The notes: generated from the letters alone by a model not told the origin. Numbered from the stretch's first letter, positions 24,311 to 37,030 are shown. The stretch: 64,000 bases of DNA from Hibiscus mutabilis (GCA_019671005.1 CM033712.1:77822479-77886478), one strand, 5' to 3'. Numbers and translations: made by a program.

Positions 24311-24879
24311 TTTAAAATAAAAATTTTGGGAAGAAGACTTCAACAACAACTTATTCTCAATTTTATATATCATATGGCGTAGTCTAAAATCATGCATATA
24401 TATTTGAAATTTAACTATATAAAATCCTTTCATTAATTAAAACAACAGACAAATTGTACAATTATTAATTAAAATATTAAGAATTAATCCCAAAGAAATT
24501 GTGTATAAATTAGTACTTAATTATAAGCAAGTGCTACATAATAGTTGGAAAAGCCTCTTTGCATGACCATCCTTTTAACCATCCCATTCGAAGGTTACTC
24601 TAATTGCACTCAACGCAACAACCCCTTTTTAATGGATCTTCATTCCTTTTATTTTCCTTGAAAATACTCGAATTTTATTTTTTTAAATGAAAATCAGATG
24701 AATTAGTTAAGATGAATTTTTATGTTTGTGAGTTTTCATTTAAATTAAAATTCGGAATGGCATAGGTGCATTTTTACACTCTTAACTACTATAATGTGGC
24801 CGGCACATGGATTCTTCTAAAGTTTTTATAGAATCCTCTTCTTGGGTAGTTAAGGTGCCACATCTTAGAGTAAGGCTAA

Positions 24880-25115
24880 ATTAAGGTCGAATTCAACCTA
24901 AAATATTATCTAGTTGGTAAGAATTTCGGTTCTAACATAAAATGTTATCTAATTGGTAAGAATTTCGATTACAACCTAAAATGTTATGGATAACGTAATC
25001 ATTTCGGTTACAACTTAAAATATTACCCAATTGGTAAGAATTTCGATTACAAAACTTAAAATATTATGGACAGCCTAATCATTTCGATTCCAACCTAAAA
25101 TGTTACCATGTGGGT
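24880..25115. repeat. Degenerate tandem repeat
   Basis: A phrase of the type AACCTAAAATGTTATCTAATTGGTAAGAATTTCG recurs at least four times. Two variants alternate, one with ATTGGTAAGAATTTCG and one with GGATAACGTAATCATTTCGG. The basic spacing is about 55 bases, with a higher-order period near 105-110. Confidence 0.6.
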
Positions 25116-25980
25116 ATCGAAAACCGCCATTTTAACCTATTTTAGACAACCCTCTCCTTGGATCTATACATTAATTAAATAATTAAGTGATTAGTGTTGT
25201 TTCTTTGCAACAAGTTCATTGTAGAGAATGGTCAAAGTATGATGGTAATTAATAACTAGTATTATGAAGCAGCTGGATTTTGATATATTTTAATAAATAA
25301 AAGTCTTTAAACGAGTACACGTTAAAGTAATCTAGCAGTCTTTGTATTATGCTCTTCAGCTGTGAGGAAATGGATCTTTATTTTAAGAATTAATGCGATT
25401 ATGATTAAAACAAAACATTAAGGATAGAGAGAATCATCACATAAGAATCATTATAAGTTAAGATATAAGCTTAATGGGCTATATGAATTACACAACTAAA
25501 GCCCAAGAAACAAATGGGCTAATAGGTTATGAAGACACCAAAAATTAGTGTTATTAGTGATTAGATAAAAAAATAAACGACTAGGTTATGAAGACAAACG
25601 ACGAGAAAAGAGAAATTTTTTTTGACCTACCAACGGATTGTAATCCTATATTTAGAATTATATTTGTAACTTGTAATCTTCCATATATGTGAACAAAGCA
25701 AATTGAATTAGAAGAATTGTTACTATAAACATCTGAAATATTTTATTCGAATTAGTTGACCAACAAATTAAATTATTATAAAATATATTAAATCTATGTA
25801 GTATTTGACCGAATTAGTTTACCGTTAAATTAAATATGGATACTAATAAAAATATATTTTATTATTATTAACTATTATATGAATAATTACTGCTATCTAA
25901 ATATAGAAAATAGAAGTTTTTTTTTTTTCAAAAAGAAAATAGAAGTATTTATTCGAACAAAAAGGAACTCTCTTAGGGTA
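25116..25980. other. Promoter-side intergenic DNA of the unknown-function gene
   Basis: No gene is seen. AT-rich; contains the TGGGCT/GCCCA motifs listed separately. Confidence 0.4.
25475..25520 (+). promoter_or_regulatory. Site II-like (TGGGCY) cluster
   Basis: TGGGCT at 25475-25480, GCCCA at 25501-25505 and TGGGCT at 25515-25520 fall within 46 bases. Such elements are bound by TCP factors in promoters of housekeeping plant genes. They lie about 600 bases upstream of the ATG at 26104, so their link to that gene is an inference. Confidence 0.3.
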
Positions 25981-25981
25981 G

Positions 25982-25988
25982 TATAAAG
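25982..25988 (+). promoter_or_regulatory. TATA-like box of the unknown-function gene
   Basis: TATAAAG lies about 116 bases before the ATG at 26104, and the intervening bases look like a 5' leader. Confidence 0.4.
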
Positions 25989-26103
25989 GAGAAAACTTTC
26001 CCCTGCATATTTCTTCAGAATTCAAAGGAAAACTTTTGAAAGTTTCAGAGTTTTACAAAGGATACCCAGAAATCAAAGGAAAAAAAGGATTAGTTCAGAG
26101 AAA

Positions 26104-28655
26104 ATGGGTGACAATTTATTTGAAGGATTACCACCGCCTTCTCATCACCAGCAACTAGAAGAAAAAGAAAACGAAGAAAAAAAAGACCAAGGGAACAAAA
26201 GCAACGATAAAATTTCTTCTTTGAAGACGAGTAGTATCAGCAATAACAAGGAAGCTTCTCCAACCCCAGTTCTTAAAAGTGCTCTCAAGAGACCTAAGCC
26301 TACTGAATCTAACCCTGAAGGTAAACCCCACCCATAATTTGAGGATTTCTCCTTTTTTTCCTTTTTCCTTTTGGTCCGTGGGTTCTTATAATTTTATGTC
26401 TTTTATTTGATTTTGAATTCTGGTTGGCGCTAACTTATTTACTACTATGGAGTGGAAATTGAAATGGGTTTTGCTTTTTGGAAGCTAATTATGTGATTTT
26501 AGATGATAATTTTGGGATTTTGCAGCATAATTCAGTTCAAGTTTTTTTTTTCTCTGGGTACATTTATTTCAGGGTTAGGGATTATTGTGCTTGGATTTTG
26601 AAAGTAGTTTTGTTATTATGTATGAGGTTAATATGTATTGCAGTTTGGAAGAAAGTGCTTTGGGAAAGATGGTTGGCCTTTGGGTTTTGTGAACATGCAC
26701 TTAGCTTAGCATTTGGTTTGTGAGAGACTAGGAACAAACGGAGATAAAATTTGAGTTTCCTGTGCTCATGTGTTTGAAAAAGTGAAATGGAAAGGAAGAG
26801 GAGTTTTAGTCCTCAGATTGATTCGACTATAGGTTCTAGTTGTATTGGTTTCAATTTATATAAGGAAACTAATAATAATAGGACATCATGGATATATGTG
26901 GTCTTATGTATATGGTGGTGTGTACTCACTTTACGATCTTGTCTTTTTCTTCTCATCTGAATGATAAATAGTGCATGAAATGGTTTTATTTTCATTCGGG
27001 TGAACGGAGAATGAGGACAAGAGAATGAAGAGATTGAGGATATTCCGTCATAATTTTTTAATTATATGAGACTTGGATATAGAAATGATTTGATTTGGCA
27101 TAATATGATTTTAATGGAAAGTACTTGTATGCTGTTGTTATTGTTTGTTTATTTATTTAAATTCTCTTATTTTATTGTTCTACTCGGCGACTTTCCTTGA
27201 AGCGTCTCTTTTTTTGGCTGAACTCTCTCTGCAAGTAGCTGATTAGTTATGCATTGTACTTCCCAGCTGCTGTACAAGAAAAGCGCTTGAGATTTAAGAT
27301 GACAACAGATGCTTCAGAGACGCAAGTTATTGAGGCAATGCAGAAGATTGCATCTCATATCAAGAACCCCACCAAGTTTTCTAAGGCTTCAAATCTTGCC
27401 ATACAGTTGATACAGGCTGGAAGCGTGAAGGCCGGAACTAGTGAACACTTTTTTGCTATATTGGAGGCTGCAATGTCATCAACAACATCTTGTACTGATT
27501 CTTCAGTGCGAGGCGATTATCATTCACTGTTCTCAGCAGCACAAGATGCGGCTGAAGTATGGCTTTAGTTTGTATCACAAATGTAAGGCATTCTCCTTGA
27601 GCATTTTCTTATATTTTTTGTTTCCTTGCAGTGCCTGAACAAGAAGCAGAAGAACCAGCTGACTGTATGGACATTTAGGGCAGTGATGGCAAATGACTTT
27701 TTAACTGATGACAGCTTTGTGGTAAGTACTTTACTTTTAATTTTAGTGTGTTTTGTTGTCACAGCACTGTTAGTCACGAGTCATTCATTTTTCTGCGTAC
27801 GTCATCGTCACTAAAATGCTTTGTGACCATACCGTTTAAACTGATTCCCTTTTCTTACTCCTACAAAATTTGTAACTGATGGTGTGTTTTTATGTCGTTG
27901 CTGAACTTCATTATAGTTTTCAAAAACAGCTAGTAAATTAAAAGATGAAATATGTAATCTTCCATTTGCGACTGAGGACGATGACACAGATGAAGCTGCT
28001 ACCCTGAAAGGTGAGACTGAAACTGGCAATGATGAGGATGACAAAGAAGCTATAGTTGCTTCAGCTGAAGAAAATAACAAGGATGAGTCTGATCCTTTTG
28101 GACTCGATGCTCTAATTCCAAGATCTGGGAAAAATGATGATAGAGCAAAAGGAAAGAAAGATGTGACAACCAAGAGCAGGAAAGATGACGAGGAAGATAC
28201 TAAGATATTTCTTAAGTCAAAGAGAGAAGCCTTGATTTCTTGTTTAGAGATTGCTGCTCGCCGTTATAAAATTCCGTGGTAAGTGTTCCTTGTTTTCTGC
28301 AGCTACTTAAAGGATAGGGAACTCTGCTTTTAGATAGTTGCTTGTGTTAATTTTATTTAGGAGATTAATCGCATGTTGTATTCTTCTTAGGTGCCAGACA
28401 GTTATAGACATCTTGGTAAAGCATGCATTTGACAATGTAGCAAGGTTTACGTCTCGGCAACGGGATGCCATTGAAAAACTATGGGCTTCTGTTCGGGAGC
28501 AGCAAATCCGTAGGAAGCAAGGGAAATCCGTTTCCGGAAAACTTGATGTGAATGCTTTTGAATGGCTTCAGCAAAAGTATTCTACTGAGAAAATCAGCAT
28601 TCGTCATTCAGTTGGAGCTAGTGGGGACCGTCGATGTCAACAATGGCTTGGTTAA
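26104..28655 (+). CDS. Conserved-looking acidic/charged protein of unknown function
   Basis: Five exons: 26104-26320, 27267-27556, 27632-27721, 27917-28278 and 28391-28655. All splice sites are GT-AG with matching phases, giving 407 residues. I do not recognise the family. The N-terminus (1-72) is disordered, rich in Glu, Lys and Ser, with ALKRPKPTESNPE. Exon 2 (about 73-169) and exon 3 look helical and globular (EKRLRFKMTTDASETQVIEAMQKIA, LNKKQKNQLTVWTFRAVMAN). Exon 4 holds an acidic stretch (ATEDDDTDEAATLKGETETGNDEDD would be near its start), DPFGLDALIP and a Lys-rich segment, then KSKREALISCLEIAARRYKIPWCQ. Exon 5 ends RQRDAIEKLWASVREQQIRRKQGKSVSG and DRRCQQWLG. No signal peptide or membrane segment is seen. 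Charged, low-complexity linkers suggest a nuclear or nucleolar protein, which is inference. It is convergent with the PPR gene downstream. Confidence 0.8.
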
Positions 28656-29212
28656 ACACTTATACTTTCCTGTTGTTCAGAAGAATTATAAATTGTTAAC
28701 TCATATCCAGAAAACAAATTGGGATCGTTGATTGATCGTCTGTTAATCTGAATGTAATACTCTCCAAGTGTGTAACATTTTTAATTGAAACAATTCAGGA
28801 TACTTGGTTCCTCTCCAACGTGTTTCCTTCAGTTGGTTTAATTCTTCAAAAATGGCTTTACTGGATTCTGTGGTGATTATTGATGAAACACGACGTTTAA
28901 GACCCTACTCATATGGTTTGCTTCCAAAGGTTTTATAGTTTGAGAATGACATATCTTTGATACTTTTCATATCACTTAATGTGACAAAACTAATCACTTT
29001 TCCCTTTCTAGCTGATTAATAATATTGTGGTGATCTCTATGAAGGGTAAGAGATGATCTTGAAGGAGGTAATCAAGTGCTGATCCAAGGTCTGCTGGTTT
29101 AGTAACAGGTGAAAAACAGAGAGACAGAGAGAACTGCAATTTCCCTTCCATTTACTTTGTACTGTACATCTCTTCACTGTGTTCTTGAAACATACATATC
29201 TCAACTGTGGTG
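28656..29212. other. Convergent intergenic region
   Basis: This 560-base gap holds the 3' UTRs of the two convergent genes. No further gene is visible. Confidence 0.5.
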
Positions 29213-31513
29213 CTACCAGTAATCTCCACAGGAACAGGTTCCGTCTCTGAAGTGGTGAAAGCGCTTTCGATCGCGTACTATTATTACTCTCTGATATATT
29301 TTAGACAGCAGCTTAGTTGCTGCGTGACAGTCGTTACAAACTCTGAGATTTTTCACAATCCGAATTGGAGTACCTGGGGCTGTGCTAATGAGACCAAAAG
29401 CCATTGCCAATTTCTCACTGTGATAGTTGAGTGCAGTTTCTTTCTCTTCCTCGTCTACATTTTTTAGGACTGCAAAAGTGCCTGCCCTGTACCCTGCCTC
29501 CTTTAGCTTGTTTCCCATATCAGATATCATATCATTTATCTTTTCGATTTCAGGTTGTGCCATATCTCCCATTATAAACTCATGAACATTTCCATTTACT
29601 TCAATACAGCTGAGCCCTGGTTCTTTCCTCATTCCCTTGTTCTTCATTGCTTTTCTCACCCATGCAACGTCACTCCACCTGTCTGCCATTGCATATATAT
29701 TTGACATCGAAACATTATAACCGCAGTTTTGAGGTTCCAGGCAAACTAGCTACCTTGCAGCTATTTCCCCTAATATAGCATTCTGATGAAGCTTGCATGC
29801 AGCAAGAAGAGCACTCCATATAATGGCATTTGCCCTTATAGGCATGTTTTTGATGATCTTATAGGCCTCATCTAGATGTCCTGCTCGACCAAGAAGATCC
29901 ACCATACAACCATAGTGCTCAATCTTTGGAACCAACGCAAATTCATGAACCATTTTCTCAAACATCAGCTTCCCTTCTTCCACCAACCCTGCATGGCTAC
30001 AAGCATGAAGAAGACCAATAAATGTGATATCATTAGGCCTAGCACCCACCCTTTCCATCTCGGAGAGTAGCTCCAAAGCCTCCTTACCACATCCATGCAT
30101 ACCGAATCCTGCCATCATCGTATTCCACATGCTGATATCTCGATCTTTACCTTCCCTGAACAATTCCCAAGCTCCATCAATGTCTCCACACTTGGCATAC
30201 ATTTCCAGAAGTGCTGTTTTTAATATCGTATCCATTTTGACAACTTGCCTGTGTATGACAGTATGAACCCATTTTCCCATATCATGGGCTCCAACCTCTG
30301 CACAAAGTGAAAGCATGGTTGACATTGTTACTTGGTTAGGAGTCACTCCATTGTCCCTCATCTTGACAAAAAGATCAAAAGCCTGATCTGTGCAACGAGC
30401 TCGTGCATAAGCTGCAATCATAGCACTCCAGATCATAACATCTTTGTTCTTAACAGAGTCAAAAACTGCTTTAGCATTCTTTATCTCCCCACATTTCCCA
30501 TACATATCAACCAAAGCTGTAGCTAGAGCCAAAGACATACAAATCTCACTTCTCACAATATAAACATGTAGTTGTTTTCCCAATTCTATAGCCCCCACAA
30601 AACCACACTCTACAACTAAGCTCAGCAAAGTGATCTCATTTGGCTTATTCCTTTCTTCAATCATTCTAACAAAAAGCTTCATTCCCTCTTCTAATTTATT
30701 GCAGTGAATAAATCCAGCAATCATAGCAGTCCATGAAGCAATGCTTTTCTGGTTCAATCCATCGAAAAGCAGTCTCGCAGAAGCTAAGTTTCCACTTCTG
30801 GCATACATATGAATGAAAGCAGTGGCTAAACGAACACCCATTTTCTCAAGATTCCTTGTAACATAAGCATGCATCACTTTTCCCAATTCATTATCCATGA
30901 GGTCTGCAAATAAAGTAACCATGCTAATCATGGCAACTTCACTAGGTCTTATTTGCAAAATTAGCATCTTTCTTATAGTCTCCAATGCTTCCCTGTGCAA
31001 TTTGTTTCTAACATAGCATCTAATCATTGTACTCCAAGAAACATCATCTCTTTCACGCATATCATCGAACAATAACCTGGCAGAGACCACACTGTTACAT
31101 TCACTATACATTTGTATCAAAGCATTACTTACAAAAACATCTTCAGTCAATCCACTCTTCACAGCAAAGCCATGTATTTCTTTTCCCAATCGTGTCAATG
31201 AAACAAAACTGCAAGCTTTGAGAACAGCAGGGAGCATGAAGTTGTCAACTTCGTGGTCCATTCTTCTCAAATAAGCATAGATGTCAAGTGCAGTGAGGGG
31301 TTGGCTGTTTTGAGTGTATGATGTAATGAGGAGATTGAATTGTGCTGAAGGGCTAAGCTTGGCATCATTGAAGTGGGTTTTGACCATGAGAGCATGGATT
31401 TGCCTGGTTTGTTCAGCTTTTGGAATTTGGATGAGTTTGATTGTTGAAGTCAAGACAGAAGGAGGAGAAGAAAGTGGTGGTTTCTGTATTCCAGCTCCTT
31501 TGATCATGTCCAT
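29213..31513 (-). pseudogene. PLS-class pentatricopeptide repeat protein with DYW domain, interrupted by one in-frame stop
   Basis: A single exon on the - strand spans 767 codons with one internal stop. Residues 1-587 (31513 down to 29753) carry an N-terminal leader and a long series of P, L and S PPR motifs, for example DVSWSTMIRCYVRNKLHREAL, SIASWTAMIAGFIHCNKLEEG and DVMIWSAMIAAYARARCTDQA. A TAG at 29752-29750 then falls inside the E motif. The same frame continues at 29749 and is open to 29213. It has E/E+ sequence (YAMADRWSDVAWVRKAMKNK) and a complete DYW deaminase-like domain with the HSEKLA zinc motif, CNDCHAATK and a C-terminal CSCGDYW. DYW PPR proteins act in C-to-U RNA editing in plastids or mitochondria. 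Without the tail the product should not edit alone. The intact downstream frame implies a recent nonsense mutation, an assembly error, or readthrough. No splice pair could remove the stop and keep the frame. Confidence 0.85.
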
Positions 31514-31539
31514 GGAAGTTTGTTATCTTCACAAATAAA

Positions 31540-31705
31540 ATATCTTTCTTATGAAGAAAACTTTTGGACTTGGTTTTCATGCTCACCCATTGGCCCAAAC
31601 AGGCAGGCCTAACTAAAATCTCAACGCCAAATGTCATGATCTGGACTATATAATAGAGAAAAAGTTTAATACAAAGTTTGTGTAAATTAAAGTTTATACA
31701 GATCT
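31540..31705. other. PPR gene 5' flank
   Basis: Short upstream region on the side of the PPR start. A TATTATATAG-like sequence on the - strand (near 31645-31655) is a weak TATA candidate. Confidence 0.3.
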
Positions 31706-31800
31706 TTTAATTTTAAGGGTTATGGGTTTAGTTTAGAGTTTAGGGGTTTGGGTTGTAGGATTTAGGGTTTCGGGTTTATTTGTTAGGGTTTAGGTTTAAT
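31706..31800 (+). repeat. Degenerate telomere-like repeat tract
   Basis: GGGTTATGGGTTTAGTTTAG and similar TTTAGGG-type words occur irregularly. The tract is followed by AAATAAGCATGCTTATTTTACA, itself a GCATGC-centred palindrome. Confidence 0.55.
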
Positions 31801-32284
31801 TTTAATTTATTGTAGAAATAAGCATGCTTATTTTACACCGCCTATATATTAAATTTAAACCTTATATAAAATGAGACAATATAAATATCTTTAATCGCGA
31901 CAAATTATCTTTTACTCAAATGAGGATGAACTCATGAACCATATACAGTAACCAATGCCAGTGTTGAAAATGTGGTGGTTGGCTAGCGCGAAGGTCAGTG
32001 TTGAAACTCAAAAGCTACTATTTTAGTTTAGCGTTTAGGTTGAAAAATATATAACAAATGCATTTTTTTCTTAAAAAATTACATGTTTCACATTATTTAT
32101 GACTCTAAAAATAAATTTGGCCTAAAACATTCTTAAACACAATGCTTAAACGGAACGTATCTATCACTTCTCTAAATTTTATATATTTTTATGATTTTTT
32201 AACTTTAATTTTTTTCTTTCATTTTTATAAGATATAAAGAGTCATAATTGGCTGGCCATGTTGTGGGCGGGAATTATGCCGTAG
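31801..32284. other. AT-rich intergenic DNA
   Basis: No gene or clear element is seen. Confidence 0.4.
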
Positions 32285-32939
32285 ACTTAGGGCTAGTTTA
32301 ATATTATTTTTGAAAAATGTGGGAAAAAGTATTTTTGAAAAGTTCTTTTGAATTTTTGAGTTTAAGATCTAAGTATTTAGTATTACTGTTAAAAAATGAC
32401 TTTAAGAAGATAAATGATCATTTTAAACATGATATTATAAGTCATATATATATATATGATATTCAAATTCTTTAATGTTATAATATATGAAACATATCAA
32501 CTTAAATTATTATAAAAATATAAAAAAATATTTTTTAAGAATTACATATTTTTCTAACAATGTACGTGTTCTATAAAAATATAATAAATTTAAAATATTT
32601 TATTTAAAAAATTTGACATGAATATATATATATATAATTTTAAATTAAAAAATAATTTATTAATTATATAATTATGTCTTCGTAAAATATTATAAATTTA
32701 TAAATTATAAATAAATACAATAGCAAATGAAGGTTAAAGTTGTAATTTGGCTCCTAAAAACATTTTTTCAACTGTAAAAATTAAAAATTTTAATTTTTGC
32801 GTTTGGATTAAAAAGCACTTTTCAAACGCATTTCAAACACAATTTTTTCTCTAAAAGTTAATTGTTTAAGTTTAACATTGTTTCCGCCCCTAAAAATACT
32901 TTTGCACTTTTAAGAAAGAATGTTAAACGGAGCCTTAGT
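32285..32939. mobile_element. Probable hAT-like MITE
   Basis: The left end CTTAGGGCTAGTTTAATATT pairs imperfectly with the right end AATGTTAAACGGAGCCTTAG as terminal inverted repeats. The subterminal parts also correspond: AAAAAGTATTTTTGAAAAG on the left, AAAATACTTTTGCACTTTT on the right. The 650-base body is AT-rich and non-coding. A target-site duplication is not clear. Confidence 0.4.
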
Positions 32940-33036
32940 TGACCTGATGTCCTAGTTTATTTCCATCGGTCTATCTAGGCTTGAGGAATTTTAATTTTAA
33001 GGCTTTTCAAATTCCACATTAGGTAGAGAAAATAGA

Positions 33037-33061
33037 ATATATATATATATATATATATATA
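33037..33061. repeat. (AT)n microsatellite
   Basis: An uninterrupted run of about twelve AT units. Confidence 0.9.
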
Positions 33062-34330
33062 ACGGTGTATACAAAATACTGGGGTGAAAAAAAAAAAGCA
33101 TTTCTCAAGCAGGTTAATTTTTAATCTTAAATCCTATTTGAATGATTTTAAACTCTAAATTTTAATTTAAATCTTATAAGTTTAAATTTTTAAATTTAAA
33201 TCTTAAATATAAAATTCTAAATGCAATCTCTAAATTTAAATCTCAAACTTTAAAACATAAAATCCTAAACCCTAACTATAATATATAATAATGTTAGAAC
33301 CTCACTTATAAAATATTTTTTCACATGAAATAATAATTCTTAAATTAATTATTGAAATAATATTAACATGCTATAAATGCTTTTTGTGGAAAACTCAACA
33401 GACTATAAATGCTTTTCGGGAGAAATTTAGGGTCTTCAATGTTCGTTGCATTAAAAATTGAGTCAAAGGTCTGTTTATCATTTCAAGATTTTTTTATATT
33501 GATAATATCTATTATTTTAAATAAAATTTCTATTTCAATTTTTCAGTGGGTAAGTGGACATAGACAGCAAGTTTTGTTTTCTGTTTCTTTGTCTAGTGAT
33601 TCAACTCATTTATATAATTGCAGCTCACTACATGTGTTTTGCTGGTATGATGTTTTGTTTTTTAATTTTTCTGTTGTATTTTTATTTCTTTTGGAATGTT
33701 TCTTTATTTGTTTTTTAATAAATTTAGCGACATAATATTAAAAAACAATTGGTAAAATTTACGCACACTCTACAGATAAAATTACTCAAAACCCGATACC
33801 TTAAGAAGAATAACACTCTTTTCCACATTGACCATTCCTTGAATTCTACCATTTCAAGATTTAAAATTTTGTTTTCATCCTTTAATTTTGTGACGTTGAG
33901 TTTTGATATTATTTTTAATTTGAAATTTTTGGTTTCACCCCTTAAATTATGTTCAATTCTATAGTTAATAGTTGATTTGACAACTATAAAAAGGTAAACT
34001 AACATTTTTTTAGTCATCTACATTTATCAATTTTCCCTTAAAACCTATAAATATAGATGACTAAAAAATTATATTGTTCAATCAAAGATAAGTTTGTGTA
34101 TTTTTAAAGATTAAGGTTTAAATCGATAAAATTGTAAATGTGAAGATTAAAAATGTTAGTTCACTTTTTTTTATAGTTGTCGGGTAACACTTAACGGTAA
34201 AACTAAATATAAGTTGGTGAAAAGATCAAAAATTTCAAATAAAAAATAGTTTACGAAATCAGTATCATAAAATTAAACCAGAAAAACTTTGACATCTTTA
34301 ATAGTGAAGTATGAGAACCAAATTTAAATT
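33062..34330. other. AT-rich intergenic DNA with AAACCCTAA-like remnants
   Basis: No gene is seen. Around 33120-33275 are degenerate TTTAAATCTTAAA/AACCCTAA words, related in style to the telomere-like tracts elsewhere. Reading frames near 33409-34017 have no domain features. Confidence 0.4.
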
Positions 34331-34335
34331 TTGAC

Positions 34336-35955
34336 ATCTCTCAAGCAGGATTCCAGGGAGCAATTCCTCATAACCTTGGGAATCTCTCCGAGTTGCAGTA
34401 TCTTGATCTCCGAGGTAATTCTTTGTTGGAAGCAGCTACAAGTCTTCAATGGGTTTCTGGACTTTCTTCTTTGCAGCACCTTGATTTGAGTGGAGTGGAT
34501 CTTCATAAAGCAACTGATTGGCTACAGGTGACAATATCCAATCTTCCTTCTTTGTTAGAGTTGCACTTGCCTGGTTGCATGTTGCAGGATGATACATCTC
34601 CAATCAGCACTGTTAATTATTCAAAATTACTAGCTGTTGTTGATCTTTCTAGGAACCGATTATCTACAGTACCAATGTCGATATTTAGTCTCCATCATCT
34701 TGTGTCCATTGATCTTAGATTCAATTCTTTGGAAGGCCCAATTCCAGATTACTTTGGGAACATGTCGTTTCTTGAAGTTGTTGATCTTAGTTTCAACTCA
34801 CTCGGTTCAACCATTCCCAACTCCTTGTATAGTCTAAACCATCTTCAATCCCTTAGTCTTGGTGCTAACTACTTAGAAGGTAAAATTTCAATTGCACTTG
34901 GAAACTTGAGCTCTCTTATTTACCTTGATCTTTGGGGTAATATGCTATAAGGAAGATTACCAACATCTTTGGAACATCTTTGCAAATTAAAGGACATGGA
35001 TTTGTCATCTAATAAAATTGATCAAGACATATCAGAAATCCTACAGAGTCTGTCTAAATGTTGTTTGGATTGCTTAGAATCATTGAATATGGCAGATAAC
35101 CAACTCACCGGCCATTTAACATATCAACTTGGACAATGTAAAAATCTAGTTTACCTGTCTCTTGCTTGAAACAACATTTCTGGTCTCATTCCGTTGTCGA
35201 TCGGGGAGTTATCATCTTTGAAGTTCTTTGATGTTTCAGAAAATCAATTCAATGGTACTTTTCCTCCATGTTTTGGGCAGTTGAAAACTCTAGATATTGG
35301 GCAAAATCAAATGGAAGGAGTTGTATCAGAAACCCACTTTTCTAATCTCACGAGGTTGACAGTTTTGATGGCATCTGAAAACATGTTGAGATTTAAACCA
35401 GACTCTAGTTGGATTCCCCCATTTCAATCTGAAGTTATGCAATTGAGTCAATGGCATCTTGGCCCAAAGTTTCCCCAGTGGTTAAAGTTCCAAAACTTGT
35501 CTGAATTAGATATCTCAATGCAGGAATAACAGATGTTGTGCCCACTTGGTTTTGTAACCTTTCCACTCAATTTCACATTGTAACTCTCCTCTAATCAACT
35601 TAAGGGAAGGATTTCATATTTGAATGTAGGATACGTTGTCTACCTGAGTTCGAATCGATTCTCTGGTCCACTGCCAAGAGTTCTGTAACCGTTATCAAGG
35701 AATTTATTTTTATTTGAGTGCATTATTGGTTCTGAAAGGAAGAGAGGATGAGTACAGTACCACACTAAAGTTTGTTACCAGCATGGACCTTTCAGCCAAC
35801 AGTCTCACAGGAGAGATTCCCAATGAACTTGGAATTCTCATTGGATTTATCAAGAAACCTCCTGTCTGGAAACATACCAGATAACATTGGCAACATGGAG
35901 TTGATGGAATCTCTTGAGACCATGGTTACTTTGAAACCCATTTCTTGAACTAGTC
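34336..35955 (+). pseudogene. LRR receptor-like protein (EIX/Cf-like class) pseudogene fragment
   Basis: One frame reads leucine-rich repeats from about 34336 (QAGFQGAIPHNLGNLSELQ), through LDLSFNSLGSTIPNSL and LDLWGNML, to LDISMQE near 35527. It is broken by a TAA at 34948-34950 and a TGA at 35167-35169, both in frame with LRR sequence on each side. From about 35520 the LRR match moves to another frame (GITDVVPTWF, then SSNQLKGRISYL). After about 35690 only scattered pieces remain (MDLSANSLTGEIPNELG, LSRNLLSGNIPDNIGNMELM). The signal peptide, LRRNT cap, membrane helix and tail are missing. Intact members sit at the plasma membrane and recognise microbial patterns. This copy is clearly dead. 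Confidence 0.9.
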
Positions 35956-37030
35956 CGTTGGATTTGTTTCGATTCGCAAACTCAATAGTTTAGCCGATGG
36001 TCTAGCATAATCTGATATGCAGAAAAGGAGTATGTATAAAGTTTGGTCGGTGATAATTGTCTTGTTCGTTCATTGAGCTTGGTGGTTATTGCCTTTTTGC
36101 TCTCTGTTTTGATCGTTGCTTTTATCGTTTAGCTTCATTTTAGTTAGTTTGTTGTATCGTCGATTGGATCTTTTTGCTGAACATAGCTTCATTTCTGTAA
36201 TGCTGAGAACCTTGTTTTGTAGATTATCATGCCAATTGCATTTCCAATTGCTTTTCCACCACAAACATATTGTTATGCTTAAGAAGAGGAGGAAATATTA
36301 ATCCTACATCAAAAAATAAAAGATAGATACTAAAATATAAAAGCAGCTGCATATTTTATCAAATATATATTTTGAGAGATAGTAATGTCTCGTGTGACAA
36401 TATGCTCTATTTAAAAATAAAGACTAAAAAAATTATTTTTACAAATTTTGTTTTTTTTTGGGGATAAAAATGTGAGTCTATTATCCAAGAAAAGTAGTCG
36501 GCTGCTATAAGAATATAAAAGTGTTGTCGATGACAATTACAAAAACCCCGATTTGTATATAGATGTATGTTTACTGTATTATTTTTGTCTATACATTTGC
36601 TTTGGAGTTTAATTTGAACTATTTCTTAATGTAATCAATCAACTCACTAACAGACATGCTCTTTCCTCTGAACTGTCTTACATTTCGTTCTTCTCAAATA
36701 TTATAGACGTAAGTACACCAAACAAGTTTGAAAATGAAGACGATGACGAACTTTGTTCAGTTCGTTAACTGGTCAATTTTCTTAAAATTATCTTGTCCTT
36801 AAATTTGTTTTTCAGAAAATTTTGTGTGGAATTCAAAGGTCACTTGTTCATTTTTTCTATGCCTTTTATTAATGGATTATAAATTGATGTGCTAGATAAT
36901 AAAAGCCAAATTTTAAGCAAAACAAAAATGAAATTTGACAGCAGTTTATAAATAGAGGTTTGCATTAAAGTGGTGAAAAATAAAATTAGTAATTTTAAAT
37001 ATGTTCAAAAGTATAATATGAACATAATAA
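35956..37030. other. Intergenic DNA downstream of the LRR pseudogene
   Basis: No gene is seen. A T/G-rich segment at 35990-36290 could be the remnant of a retroposed sequence or of the LRR gene's 3' end; it has no recognisable domain. Confidence 0.35.

Noticed and set aside
29876..31538. Several + strand frames across the PPR gene
   Set aside because: Shadows of the PPR frame on the opposite strand.
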